Part shown: piece by piece, positions 54,290 through 62,586 of the stretch
Layout of the letters: every line of letters starts with the position of its first letter
Position numbering within the stretch: the stretch's first letter is position 1
DNA from: Staphylococcus capitis subsp. capitis
GTDB lineage: Bacteria; Bacillota; Bacilli; Staphylococcales; Staphylococcaceae
Assembly (NCBI RefSeq): GCF_040739495.1
Contig: NZ_CP145263.1
Coordinates: 2,046,001-2,110,000 of the forward strand
DNA: 64,000 nt
Reading direction: 5' to 3'
The notes under the pieces: model-generated
What the model saw: the letters and a program-made list of their open reading frames with translations, nothing else
Told to the model about the DNA's origin: nothing
Database searches by the model: none
Position numbers and translations under genes: made by a program

Positions 54290-54440
54290 ATTATTCCTCC
54301 CATTTTTCTTCTAATTGACGTTGAAATGCCTCTCGATCTTGTCTTAATTTGCATCTTCGTTATGTAACTCTTGGGATTGTTTATATATCTTTTCGCCTAA
54401 CCATTTAGGTGTTTTTTTCACGATTGATATATTGGTGCGA
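54290..54440 (-). pseudogene. Rep_3 C-terminal remnant, second replicon
   Basis: Reads ISIVKKTPKWLGEKIYKQSQ, ELHNEDAN and then stops because one base is missing; the other frame gives REAFQRQLEEKWEE. Homologous to the Rep tail at 55,677 (REKTPRWLE, DREAFQRQLEEKWEDN). Confidence 0.68.
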
Positions 54441-54461
54441 CAATAAAGATTTTATTTTTGT

Positions 54462-55271
54462 TTAATTGTTTGTACGTTTAGTTATCATAATTTGGATATA
54501 TAAAGCAATCCATACTTCATCAGGAAAAGGTTTATTAATCCGACTTTCAACTTCAATATTATGCTTTTCTCCTCGTTGTTTAGTAAATTGATTTTTCGAT
54601 AAATCGAAAAAACTTCTATGTGCATTTAATATTTCTTCTTTTCCACTTTTAATAACAGTATTTAAACTTAAATATGGATTATTAAATTTATATTCTTCAT
54701 TTTCTGTATAAAATATGTAAGGTAACTGTTGAGTCATTCCTTTTTCTGTAACTAATTTTTGTCTTTTTAGTACTCCAATTTTGCTTTCATTTAAAAAAAC
54801 TTGGTAATGTGGTCGTAGTGACCATAATTTAAAACGTTGAATTTTGACTATATTATCGTTTGATTTTAAAAAAACTCCAAACAATGGGAAAAATCCCGTT
54901 ATACTCATCCACTTTTGTAAAAAATTATTAAAATTAGGTACATAATACATTTTTTTATTACCATGAATTGGAATATATTGGCTATCCAAAGTTATTAAAG
55001 GAGACTGATAAAAATATTCTCCTTCCCTATAATTATTAAAATTATTAGAATAATCATTTTCTAAAACTTTTGAAAACCTTTTTTGTGTAGACTTTCTATA
55101 TAAAATAAAACCAGCAATAATCATAAACACAATAAACCATAATATTATTAGCATCCATAGACTTTCTACAGGAAAAACTATTCCCTTAATAAGGCATTGT
55201 ATGAATTCAATAATAAAAAATATAGTAAGAAACAACCAAATTACAAATACACCTGCTATACCCATTTTCAC
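54462..55271 (-). CDS. Uncharacterised membrane-anchored protein (tubby-like C-terminal fold possible)
   Basis: 269 aa. Two N-terminal membrane helices (GVFVIWLFLTIFFIIEFI, LWMLIILWFIVFMIIAGFIL) then a cytoplasmic domain of about 210 residues rich in beta-strand pattern (IPIHGNKKMYYVPNF, RPHYQVFLNESKIGVLKRQK) ending DEVWIALYIQIMITKRTNN. The final WIALYIQIMI helix and the strand pattern resemble tubby C-terminal-like proteins of Firmicutes. That is a weak, shape-based guess. GAGGTGTG precedes the ATG. Confidence 0.6.
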   Translation of the reverse strand: MKMGIAGVFVIWLFLTIFFIIEFIQCLIKGIVFPVESLWMLIILWFIVFMIIAGFILYRKSTQKRFSKVLENDYSNNFNNYREGEYFYQSPLITLDSQYIPIHGNKKMYYVPNFNNFLQKWMSITGFFPLFGVFLKSNDNIVKIQRFKLWSLRPHYQVFLNESKIGVLKRQKLVTEKGMTQQLPYIFYTENEEYKFNNPYLSLNTVIKSGKEEILNAHRSFFDLSKNQFTKQRGEKHNIEVESRINKPFPDEVWIALYIQIMITKRTNN

Positions 55272-55280
55272 ACCTCTTCT

Positions 55281-55472
55281 TTATTTGCTATATAAAGCAT
55301 GATACCAGAGAAAGATAGTACTTAAAATTGGAGCATGCCATAAAAATACATAGTCAAAAAAGACTAATAGCTGTAAATGTATAGGAGAATTTAAATGTAA
55401 ATAGTGAAACGCAATTTTAACAAGTGTATTTATAAGTATTGTATTAAATATGCAATTGTTTAGTATAGACAT
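55281..55472 (-). CDS. Possible small hydrophobic protein (63 aa)
   Basis: Frame MSILNNCIFNTILINTLVKI ... LSTIFLWYHALYSK, two hydrophobic stretches, ending nine bases before the next gene. No ribosome site is seen upstream. It may be a leader or chance frame. Confidence 0.3.
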   Translation of the reverse strand: MSILNNCIFNTILINTLVKIAFHYLHLNSPIHLQLLVFFDYVFLWHAPILSTIFLWYHALYSK

Positions 55473-55676
55473 GTATAAAAAGTATATTGAATGTTGTTTT
55501 TCTTAAATATCTTATATATTATATAATAATAAATCTTTTATGATAGGATACGGTATAGAGGCATTTAAACGTCTTACCTAAAGTCATTTTTGTTGTAAAC
55601 CATGAGATAAAATTTAATTTCCTTGTTATATCAAGAGGTTGAGTCTCTTAAGAACTACTTTTGCTACATGTAGTTT

Positions 55677-56546
55677 TTAATTATCCTCCCATTTTTCTTC
55701 TAATTGACGTTGAAATGCTTCTCGATCTTTTTTTAATTGAGGGTCATAGTCTGTATGAGCATGTTGTCCCTTATATAAACCAGTTTCAAGCCATCTAGGT
55801 GTTTTCTCACGATTAGTATATTAGCGCGACTTACCTATATTAGTTATTTGTGGTTGTCGTTTGTTGTAAATACGTTTCTCAGCGTCAAAGATAAATTCTA
55901 AGTATTCAATTTTTCGACCTTTTTTAGCTTTAACTTTATTAATATTAAGATTATTAAAAATAGGTGTAAGCTCTTTAGATATTGGCTTTAATACACGTTT
56001 AGTAATGTCACACATTTGATAAGACTTTGATACGTCTAATCGAGTTCTAAAATCTTCCATTGATAATTTTAAATATCCAGTATGTTTATATTGTTTAAGT
56101 AAGCGAAACATGGTTTTAGAGTACGAAGATTTTAAATTAGTCAGTTCTTTTAATTCGAATTTTGTAAAATTACGAGTAATATCATTTAAAACAAACTTTA
56201 AGTCAGGATTAGTGGAAATTTCAAGATACTTCTCCGTTTTATGAATTTTAAAGTGATTGAAAAGTACAAAAAACTCTATTACATCCTCATCTTCTCTTCG
56301 ATAAGTTATCTCGAGCATCTTTTTATAAATATTTTGTAAATCTCCAATAAAACGATTAAGATTTCTAGTTTCATAGTTATAATTACTTAAATATTTAAGT
56401 TCTTCAAAACTTAAATATAATTTATTAGTATCTTGTTCTTTTAGCTTATTACACATAGCGAAAAATAAATCTATTTCAACAGAAGTAAATTTTCTCAAAG
56501 GAACCAAATTCATTTCATTATGATAAATAACAGTTCCGTTCGACAT
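55677..56546 (-). pseudogene. rep: Rep_3 family replication initiator with in-frame premature stop
   Basis: Starts MSNGTVIYHNEMNLVPLRKF and carries both winged-helix halves of Rep_3: EIDLFFAMCNKLKEQ, FVLNDITRNFTKFELKELTN and LKSSYSKTMFRLLKQYKHTG, then TRLDVSKSYQMCDITKRVLK and KKGRKIEYLEF. After NIGKSR a TAA at 55,821-55,823 ends the frame at 241 aa. The same frame continues NREKTPRWLETGLYKGQHAH and DREAFQRQLEEKWEDN to a stop at 55,677, giving 289 codons. So a single nonsense change (CAA to TAA would do) removes the tail. Both DNA-binding domains remain, so partial activity is possible. Bases 55,473-55,676 and 56,547-56,849 hold no gene; no iterons were evident. Confidence 0.8.
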
Positions 56547-56849
56547 ATATCACTCCAAAAAGATCATTATTTTTATGTTATGAAATTTGCTGTCGCTCTA
56601 AGGATTAAATCATATTTGAAAAGGTTTATAAAAAGATATTAAAAAGTTCAATATAAAGCAGTTAATATTAAGTTTACTTAAGTTATGGTATTTCTAAAGA
56701 ATTTTTTGGTTCTTGTATTTTGGACTTTTACTAAGAAATATATAATACATAATGATTTTAAATCTTTGACATTGTCTCTAAAGTTTATTACATTTAAGGT
56801 GTGAAGCGATATAAAACTTCATAAAATCTATTTTTAGGAGGCATTTGTC

Positions 56850-57017
56850 ATGCAAGAACAATTTCAAAATTTAGGTTCAGCAATTGGTAACATTTTCGGA
56901 TCTGTATCTGGTGCCAAAGAAGCAATTACACACTTCCTTGGAAATGGTGCTTCAGATATTGTCAATAATGGTGCACAATTAATCGATGCTTTCTTAACAG
57001 CAGCAGGTCTTAAGTAA
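56850..57017 (+). CDS. PSM-like peptide (55 aa)
   Basis: TTAGGAGG precedes the ATG at 56850. It begins MQEQFQNLGSAIGNIFGSVS, continues GAKEAITHFLGNGASDIVNN and ends LIDAFLTAAGLK. Alternating small, hydrophobic and polar residues form amphipathic helices separated by Gly. It has no signal peptide. It is in the same position as the beta-PSM-like gene at 51,193, upstream of the repeated segment, so the two are paralogous loci, although the peptides have diverged. A strong terminator follows. Beta-PSM-like or bacteriocin-like. Confidence 0.65.
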   Translation: MQEQFQNLGSAIGNIFGSVSGAKEAITHFLGNGASDIVNNGAQLIDAFLTAAGLK

Positions 57018-57042
57018 TTAAAAGGTTTAACATGTGATACAA

Positions 57043-57080
57043 AGTGCGCAGTAGTTTAAACTACTGCGCACTCCTTTTCT
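57043..57080 (+). terminator. Terminator of the 55-aa peptide gene
   Basis: Perfect stem AGTGCGCAGTAGTTT / AAACTACTGCGCACT and following T-rich sequence. Confidence 0.92.
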
Positions 57081-57880
57081 TTAAAATAACCAACGTGATT
57101 ATGCTATAATATACATATACATTTTGAACTCATACATTATTTCTTAAGACAACGACATTTATATTGTATCGTTGTCTTAATTTTATTATAAAAAAAGCAC
57201 TCAAAATTGAGCGCCTTTCTTTGTAGAGAGTAAAAAATTAGCTTTTTAAAAAGGAATACGGAGAATGTTATAGCTTACTACTTTATATATTAAGTAGTAC
57301 TGCTAGTGTAACAAATATTAATTTGTGTTACTTTGATTATGCATACCTTTTCCTTAAACTATAAGATGATTAATTTTATCAAGTTAATACGTATCATTTT
57401 TTCAAGAACCACTCAAACGAATAAGTGGTTCTCTTTCACTTCCAATATAAATTTACTCATACTAAGTCAACATCTTTGCTATCTTTGAATTCTTATAATA
57501 GTATAGAAATGCAAAGGCAGTGTTCCTCCTTACAGAACTATTTAATAAGCGCTGTAAGTAAGGTAATGTTGATCTTAATCAGCTGACGACACTTATTAAG
57601 TTTTTATTTACTCTTTTCATTGAGATAAGCGCTCAAACAAGTATCATACTTGCCTGAGTGCTTATTTTTATTGATTTATTCTAATTCTAAATTTTCTCTG
57701 TCTCTTTTTTAAAATCGTCCTCAGTTGCTTATATAGGTCGATATCTTCTTGAACTTGTTGAGATTCTTCTGTTAAAAAATGATTTTTCTGTTTTAAGTTT
57801 TGAATATTTCGCGTTAAGTCTTCTTTTTCATCGTGTAAATCGTTGATATCTCTCAACAATTGTTTTTTCGTTTCAATTTA
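57080..57880. repeat. Segmental repeat unit 2
   Basis: Direct, diverged copy of 51,425-52,640: TATAAT at 57,102, the CTTAAGACAACGAC stem (57,143-57,183), AAAAAAGCACTCAAAATTGA, TATATTAAGTAGTACTGC, GCAAAGGCAGTGTTCCTCC and the coiled-coil tail. The 117-residue Mob-like end present in unit 1 is deleted here. Confidence 0.8.
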
Positions 57881-58010
57881 TTGGTCTAACTCATTTAAAA
57901 CATGCGCTTTCTTTTTGTATTAATGAATATCTTGAATATACGTTTTATTATCATCGGTACTCCCGCGTTCAACGTCAAAACTTTGTTGGCACAGATGTGT
58001 TGTTAATTCA
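57668..58010 (-). pseudogene. Plasmid mobilisation protein coiled-coil remnant, unit 2
   Basis: Open part: LLRDINDLHDEKEDLTRNIQ, NLKQKNHFLTEESQQVQEDI, DLYKQLRTILKKRQR. It corresponds to the coiled coil of unit 1; the upstream half (to about 58,010) is interrupted by stops. The frame that ends at 57,668 (FRIRINQ) is not the native end. Confidence 0.5.
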
Positions 58011-58159
58011 TCATATATATTATTAAAAGATGTTTATACTATGTCTTATAGAAAAAACAGTGAAACTAACTTTACTTTTTTTAATCAAAAATATGAATTA
58101 CAAAAAATATTGGTGAGTGGGCTTTCATAATTAATAAAAAGACAAAAAAAGATAGCTAA

Positions 58160-58277
58160 ATGGAAGAATCCTGCGAATTCACCTGCTTCTATTTATTTTA
58201 AACTTTTAGATGAGTCTTTAAAAGAATATGAACTTTTATTCTTAGGTATTTTTCATACCTATTTATACGGAGAATAA
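58160..58277 (+). pseudogene. Remnant of an unrecognised protein
   Basis: Reads KWKNPANSPASIYFKLLDES then LKEYELLFLGIFHTYLYGE and stops at 58,277. No start or ribosome site. Family unknown. Confidence 0.3.
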
Positions 58278-58331
58278 TTAATAAACCCGTTACAAAATAA
58301 GCAATATCTATAAGTCTTTTAAAAATTAAAA

Positions 58332-58475
58332 ATTCTAAAAGATGTAAGTATGAAAATAGATTTTGGAGAAATCCATAGACTAATTGGAAAAAATGGAGCC
58401 GAAAAAAGTACATTAATGAAAACTATAACAGGTCTAGAAAAACAAGATTTAGGCTTAATTTATTATTTTCAGTAA
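58332..58475 (+). pseudogene. ABC transporter ATPase N-terminal remnant
   Basis: Reads [20 protein letters not shown] then [20 protein letters not shown] and stops. It is the Walker A part of an ABC ATPase, with GAGKST changed to GAEKST, so it is both truncated and mutated. Confidence 0.7.
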
Positions 58476-58989
58476 AATCAATTTGTAAATTATACTGTTT
58501 AAAAGTAATGAATTTTGACATTTAAGTATTATAGCCTTACTTATCAATATCTTTATTTTCCAAAAAAGAACCATTCAAGTTAATGAATGGTTTTACGAAA
58601 AAATGAAAAGAATAGGGAAAATTATGGTAAGAGAAAAATCTCATTATCATATGTAATAAGAATATATTACATCACTACATAAATGATAACATTTATGTAG
58701 GTTTATTACACTAAAATTGTTACTAAATAATGGATATATTTTTGTGCAGGATTCCTCTTATACTCTTTAGAATATTAAAGTTACATTATACACCGGTTTT
58801 TCCGAGTTTTAGTTTAGTTTTTTATTAAGAGAGTAATCAATATAAAAATTACATTTGGCCTTTTAAAAGTTTTGAAAAATAAATTTTAAAGTGATTTATA
58901 GCCTCTCTGATAAACGAAAAATTTTGTTTGCTTTTTTTATATTCAAGATGATTAAACGTCCTAGAAAGGGCTTAAAAGACAAAATAAAA
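58476..58989. other. Gene-free stretch with half of an inverted duplicate
   Basis: About 58,785-58,985 is repeated in inverse orientation at about 60,395-60,605: both have TATACACC/GGTGTATA promoter-like sequence next to GTTACATTATA, CAATATAAAAATTACATTTG and CCTTTTAAAAG. The two arms enclose oriT-like block E and the RepA_N-like remnant. No coding frame is supported. Confidence 0.6.
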
Positions 58990-59150
58990 GAACCACTCAT
59001 TTTTGAGTGGTTTGGAGAATAGTTATCATATTGTGCAATTAAAAGGAGCACTGTATTGAGCATACCACATGTATTTATGCCGAGAAAATTTATTAATGTT
59101 GAGAAGAACCCTTAACTAAACTTGAAGACGAATGTCGGCATAAGGTTATT
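58990..59150 (-). other. oriT-like mobilisation site, copy E (partial)
   Basis: Keeps the ACCACTCATTTTTGAGTGGT stem, GCATACCACATG, TTTATGCCGAGAAAATTTAT, GAAGAACCCTTAACTAAACT and GACGAATGTCGGCATAAG, then breaks off at about 59,147. The GGCTTAATAGC and TTAAGGGTTC halves are missing. Confidence 0.5.
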
Positions 59151-59386
59151 TGGAATGTTGATATCTTTAGGAATTTTTAATTTTTCTATAGTCAAAATCA
59201 TCAACACCTTTACTTTGATAATATTTTAATTATAAAATATTATCAAAGAATATAGGTCACAATTCGATTAAAATTCGATTAAAAGTATTTAACTAAAATA
59301 ATATGAGTGAAAATATGTTTTCCTACATTTACAATTAATGTGATTCGTGATATTTTACTAACGAAATAACTAATGAAAACATGGGA

Positions 59387-59425
59387 AAACCCTCCAACCG
59401 TCGCCTCGGTATAGGAGGTTTTTTG
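59387..59425 (+). terminator. Hairpin terminator upstream of the RepA_N-like remnant
   Basis: AAACCCTCC / GGAGGTTTTTTG with an inner stem; T run on the plus strand. It may be the terminator of a replication control RNA. Confidence 0.7.
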
Positions 59426-59519
59426 TGTCATCTCTTAGCTATCGTGTTTATTCTTAAAATGTACAATGTACATCATTATAAGATCGGCTATTTCTCAGGC
59501 GTCAAATTTAGACGCAGAG

Positions 59520-59938
59520 AGAAGGTGCATTAACTGTTAATCATTTTCGCCAATTAGATTATAATACTGACTATATAAAGACTATAATAATGATGCTTTA
59601 AAATTTCAAATACTCGAAGAATTACCAAATCAAATTAAAGATTATCTAAACAATTTTGAAATTAGAGAGATTCGTATTATTAAAAGTACTTTACTTAAAG
59701 GAAAAAATCTTTTAATAATACACATGATACATATTACCGTTTAGAAGAAGTTGAATTTGAAATTGTCAGTGTCTTAAAACGTTTTAAAGCTATGTTATTA
59801 CAAAAAAATGAGTCTGTTGAAGCTATGCAAGCTTATTTAATGCAATCGATTAAATCAGAACTAGAAGAAGTACATGCGTTAAATATGCGTCGTCAAAGCA
59901 TGTCTAAGTACAATGTTTTCAATGAAAAATTCAAATAA
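59520..59938 (+). pseudogene. C-terminal remnant of a RepA_N-like replication protein
   Basis: Pieces in different frames read ALTVNHFRQLDYNTDY, KFQILEELPNQIKDYLNNFE, IREIRIIKSTLLKGK and, after a lost A in the A run near 59,706, YRLEEVEFEIVSVLKRFKAM, LMQSIKSELEEVHALNMRRQ, SMSKYNVFNEKFK. The end with SELEEVHALNMRRQ is what I recall from RepA_N-type initiators of larger staphylococcal plasmids. At least two frameshifts; not functional. Confidence 0.55.
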
Positions 59939-60811
59939 TTTGTGAGAATAAAAAATACATCAGAGTATCCTTGTTAAAATAGAAAATAAAGAATCAACTC
60001 CTTTTCAAAAGTTTTATCACAAATATTATTTAAATCTTAAATCCCTTTATTTTGAATTTTAAAGAATTAAGATGTTTATTATTTACCTAAAACTTACATT
60101 GGCTCTTAAAACGCAAATGAGAGCTAAATAAATATAATTTAATTTCACAAACTAAATTTTTGCATAAATTCGTTTCAAAAAACCAAAAATCTCACTGTTG
60201 AGTAGTTTTTGGATGAACTAAAAATAAATAAGTGTTAAAGTAAAAATATAGCATTATATTCATTCATCATTAAGTCTTTTAACATGAAGTAATTCTTCGT
60301 CTAACTTATAGCCACTCAACAAATTGAGTGGCTAATTTTAATTGAACAATATTATAACTATCTTTGACTACTCATTTTTTAGTAGTCTTTTTGTCTTGCA
60401 TTGCATTTTAATCTTTTTCTAAGAGATTTAATTATTTCACATAGAAACTAATTGAAATTTTTTCGTTTAGCAGAGAAGTTATAAATCATTTTAAAATTTA
60501 CTTTTCAAACCTTTTAAAAGGACAAATGTAATTTTTATATTGATTAATATTCTTAATAGGAAAACTAAAAACTAAGAAAAGGTGTATAATGTAACTTTAT
60601 TATTTTTAAGTGCATATGCGGTGTTTTTTCATCCATATGCACTGTTGCATATAAGATATTTTTTGCCCCATACTCTTTAATCAAAAGTTCTTTACTATCC
60701 TCAAAAAATCGTTTGATGAACAATAGGTATACACATATGTATAGCTATATATATAACTATATGCGTAAGTATTTATATTTATTAAGTCTTATCTAATGGA
60801 TATTTCTCATC
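59939..60811. other. Gene-free stretch of plasmid-derived repeats
   Basis: About 60,045-60,135 repeats the leader of the 121-aa membrane protein gene (TTACCTAAAACTTACATTGG, CTCTTAAAACGCAAATGAG) but the gene is missing. GCCACTCAACAAATTGAGTGGC and GACTACTCATTTTTTAGTAGTC (60,303-60,385) resemble the stems beside the oriT-like blocks. The inverted duplicate of 58,785-58,985 ends near 60,605. At 60,730-60,770 TATACACATATGTATAGC palindromes recur. Confidence 0.5.
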
Positions 60812-60840
60812 TTTACTTTTTGTACAACATGTTGTACAAT
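60812..60840 (+). promoter_or_regulatory. yefM-yoeB promoter and operator
   Basis: TTTACT (60812-60817) and TACAAT (60835-60840), 17 bases apart. The perfect palindrome TTGTACAACATGTTGTACAA (60820-60839) fills the spacer and -10. It holds two TGTACA cores, the hexamer known from the E. coli yefM operator, so autorepression by YefM-YoeB is expected. Confidence 0.82.
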
Positions 60841-60861
60841 TTTATTAAAGGAGGATATACT

Positions 60862-61116
60862 ATGACTGTTTTAACTTATTCAAACGCACGTAAGGATTTC
60901 CGAAAACTAATAGATAAAGTAAATGATGATAGTGATACAGTAACTATCACAACTAATGACCGTAACGCTGTATTGATTAGTGAAGATGATTATAACTCAA
61001 TTATGGAAACCCTCTACTTACAACAATCACCAGTCAATGCTAAACGCTTAGCTCAATCAATGGAAGAAGCTGAAAGAGTTAATACTGTAGAGGTAGATAT
61101 AACAACTTATGAATAA
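60862..61116 (+). CDS. yefM: YefM-family antitoxin
   Basis: 84 aa. Phd/YefM fold: MTVLTYSNARKDFRKLIDKV (DNA-binding N-terminus) and TITTNDRNAVLISEDDYNSI, then a disordered toxin-wrapping end QSMEEAERVNTVEVDITTYE. AAAGGAGGA precedes this ATG; the earlier in-frame ATG at 60,796 lies before the promoter. Neutralises YoeB and, with it, represses the operon. The 8-base overlap with yoeB couples translation. Confidence 0.92.
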   Translation: MTVLTYSNARKDFRKLIDKVNDDSDTVTITTNDRNAVLISEDDYNSIMETLYLQQSPVNAKRLAQSMEEAERVNTVEVDITTYE

Positions 61117-61375
61117 GTACAATGTAACTTTTACACCTACAGCTTTTGAAGATTATAAGTATTGGCAAACACAAGATAAGAAACTATTAAAGAAAATTAA
61201 TAGTTTGATTAAGAGTATTCAAAGAAATGGCATTTTAGAGGGTGAAGGCAAGCCAGAGCCTTTGAAAGGTAATTTGAAAGGTTACTATAGTAGAAGAATG
61301 AATCACGAGCATAGATTAGTTTATACTATTAAAGACCCTAGTATTATAATCATTGCATGTAGATATCATTATTAA
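61109..61375 (+). CDS. yoeB: YoeB-family mRNA interferase toxin
   Basis: 88 aa, RelE superfamily; cleaves mRNA in the ribosomal A site. Catalytic pattern is intact: Glu in GEGKPEPLKG, Arg in NHEHRLVYTI and the C-terminal RYHY. It corresponds to Txe/YoeB of S. aureus. Hairpin GAGCTCTAGG / CCTAGGGCTC follows at 61,380-61,404. Confidence 0.94.
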   Translation: MNKYNVTFTPTAFEDYKYWQTQDKKLLKKINSLIKSIQRNGILEGEGKPEPLKGNLKGYYSRRMNHEHRLVYTIKDPSIIIIACRYHY

Positions 61376-61406
61376 AAAAGAGCTCTAGGTTAATCCTAGG
61401 GCTCAT

Positions 61407-61490
61407 ATACATATTATTTATCGGTATAGTCGTTGCAATGATTAAAATAAGCAAAAGAATAACCATTCCCAACTTTTGGCAAGAGTAGGT
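61407..61490 (+). pseudogene. SprG-like toxin remnant
   Basis: The frame YILFIGIVVAMIKISKRITI runs to a stop at about 61,490 with no ATG at its beginning; a hydrophobic helix followed by basic residues, like the C-terminal half of SprG toxins. The downstream sequence (ATAACCATTC, TTTTGGCAAGAGTAG, GAATGGTTA) recalls the 3' part of S. aureus sprG genes. The N-terminus was replaced by the yoeB side. Confidence 0.42.
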
Positions 61491-61585
61491 AGAATGGTTA
61501 AAACTTAAAATGAAAGGTCACCGTCTTTTTAACGGGCTTACTAAGGCACGAGTGTTACTAGCGCTTGTGCTTTTCTATTTAGTCA
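61448..61585 (-). ncRNA. SprF-like antisense RNA, orphan
   Basis: Minus-strand promoter: TTTACA (61614-61619) and TATACT (61591-61596), 17 bases apart. The RNA of about 135 nt has the stems AAAGCACAAGCG / CACTCGTGCCTT and AACCATTC / GAATGGTT, the latter followed by ATTCTTTT. It overlaps the SprG-like remnant 3' end as SprF antitoxin RNAs do. Confidence 0.48.
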
Positions 61586-61685
61586 CTTTCAGTATATACT
61601 GTTTAATACTGTTTGTAAATTATTCAATTTCTGTTTTGAATTGATAATATACTAAAATTAAGTAAGATTAATAAATATTTATATC

Positions 61686-61712
61686 AAAAGACCACTCTTT
61701 ATGAGTGGTCTA
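61686..61712 (-). terminator. Terminator of the 33-aa peptide gene
   Basis: Stem AGACCACTCATA / AGAGTGGTCT with TTTTGAT on the minus strand, five bases after the stop. Confidence 0.88.
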
Positions 61713-61717
61713 AATTA

Positions 61718-61819
61718 TTATTTAGAAGTATTATCACTATCAGATGAAGAAGAACCACCGTTGATTAATTTTTGAACTTCTTCGATTAATTTTTTTACAA
61801 AATTAACTACGTTTTCCAT
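61718..61819 (-). CDS. PSM-like amphipathic peptide (33 aa)
   Basis: The minus-strand frame begins MENVVNFVKKLIEEVQKLIN and ends GGSSSSDSDNTSK. The first 20 residues form a clean amphipathic helix, with V, F, L, I on one side and K, E on the other, much like alpha PSMs and the 26-aa peptide at 30,668. The Ser/Asp tail is unusual for PSMs. AAAGGGGTGA lies upstream of the ATG and a terminator follows the stop, so it is a complete gene. Cytolytic or surfactant action is inference. Confidence 0.58.
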   Translation of the reverse strand: MENVVNFVKKLIEEVQKLINGGSSSSDSDNTSK

Positions 61820-61987
61820 TATGTATTTCACCCCTTTGTTTTGCGTCATACAATACTATTATTACATCCTATTTAAAAATTTACAAATAAAAAGGTAACG
61901 TTTGAATAAGAAGTTAAACACAAAAAATAAAGATACAACTTTAATACATAGTAAAATGAAAGAATTATAAAATAGCTTTCATTATTT

Positions 61988-62536
61988 TTATTTTTTGATT
62001 ACACGATATACAGTTGACCTACTTACGCCAGTAGCTTCGGCTATTTGTTCACCGGTCATTTTTTGTTCATCATATAGGAACTTAATTTCTCTTTTTTTAT
62101 GATCAGGCATGGGTGGACGTCCACCGACGCGCCCTCTCGCTCTTGCAGAAGCAAGCCCCTTTTTAGTACGTTCGCTTAAAAGATTGGCTTCGAGTTCAGC
62201 AAAAGCACTCATCATCGTAAAAAACATTTTACCCATTGCATCTTTTGTATTGATATTCATATCAATAATTTGTAATTCAATATTATTATTTTCTAACCAT
62301 TGAGCTAATTCTATTAATTGTTTCGTTGTTCGACCTAAGCGATCAAGTTTATAAACAACTAATGTATCTTCTTCACGTAAATATTCTAGACATTTGTCTA
62401 ACTCTGATCGTTTTATTTTTCGCCCACTCACTTTTTCTTTAAATATTTTTGAACAGCCAAAGTTTTTTAAAATATCGATTTGGCTATCTAAACTTTGATC
62501 TTGTGTTGAAACACGAGCATAACCAATTTTAGCCAT
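61988..62536 (-). CDS. Serine recombinase (resolvase/invertase, Bin/Tn552 type)
   Basis: 182 aa small serine recombinase. Nucleophile Ser10 in IGYARVSTQDQSLDSQ, VYKLDRLGRTTKQLIELAQW, FFTMMSAFAELEANLLSERT, hinge GRVGGRPPM and C-terminal HTH GEQIAEATGVSRSTVYRVIK. Function: resolves plasmid multimers or transposition cointegrates at a res site, probably in the 60 bases upstream. On staphylococcal plasmids such genes often lie beside ars or bla operons, as here. Confidence 0.9.
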   Translation of the reverse strand: MAKIGYARVSTQDQSLDSQIDILKNFGCSKIFKEKVSGRKIKRSELDKCLEYLREEDTLVVYKLDRLGRTTKQLIELAQWLENNNIELQIIDMNINTKDAMGKMFFTMMSAFAELEANLLSERTKKGLASARARGRVGGRPPMPDHKKREIKFLYDEQKMTGEQIAEATGVSRSTVYRVIKK

Positions 62537-62586
62537 TTGTTGTCAGTTTTGGAGTTATATGGCACAATTTTGTTTTTTAAATGGCA

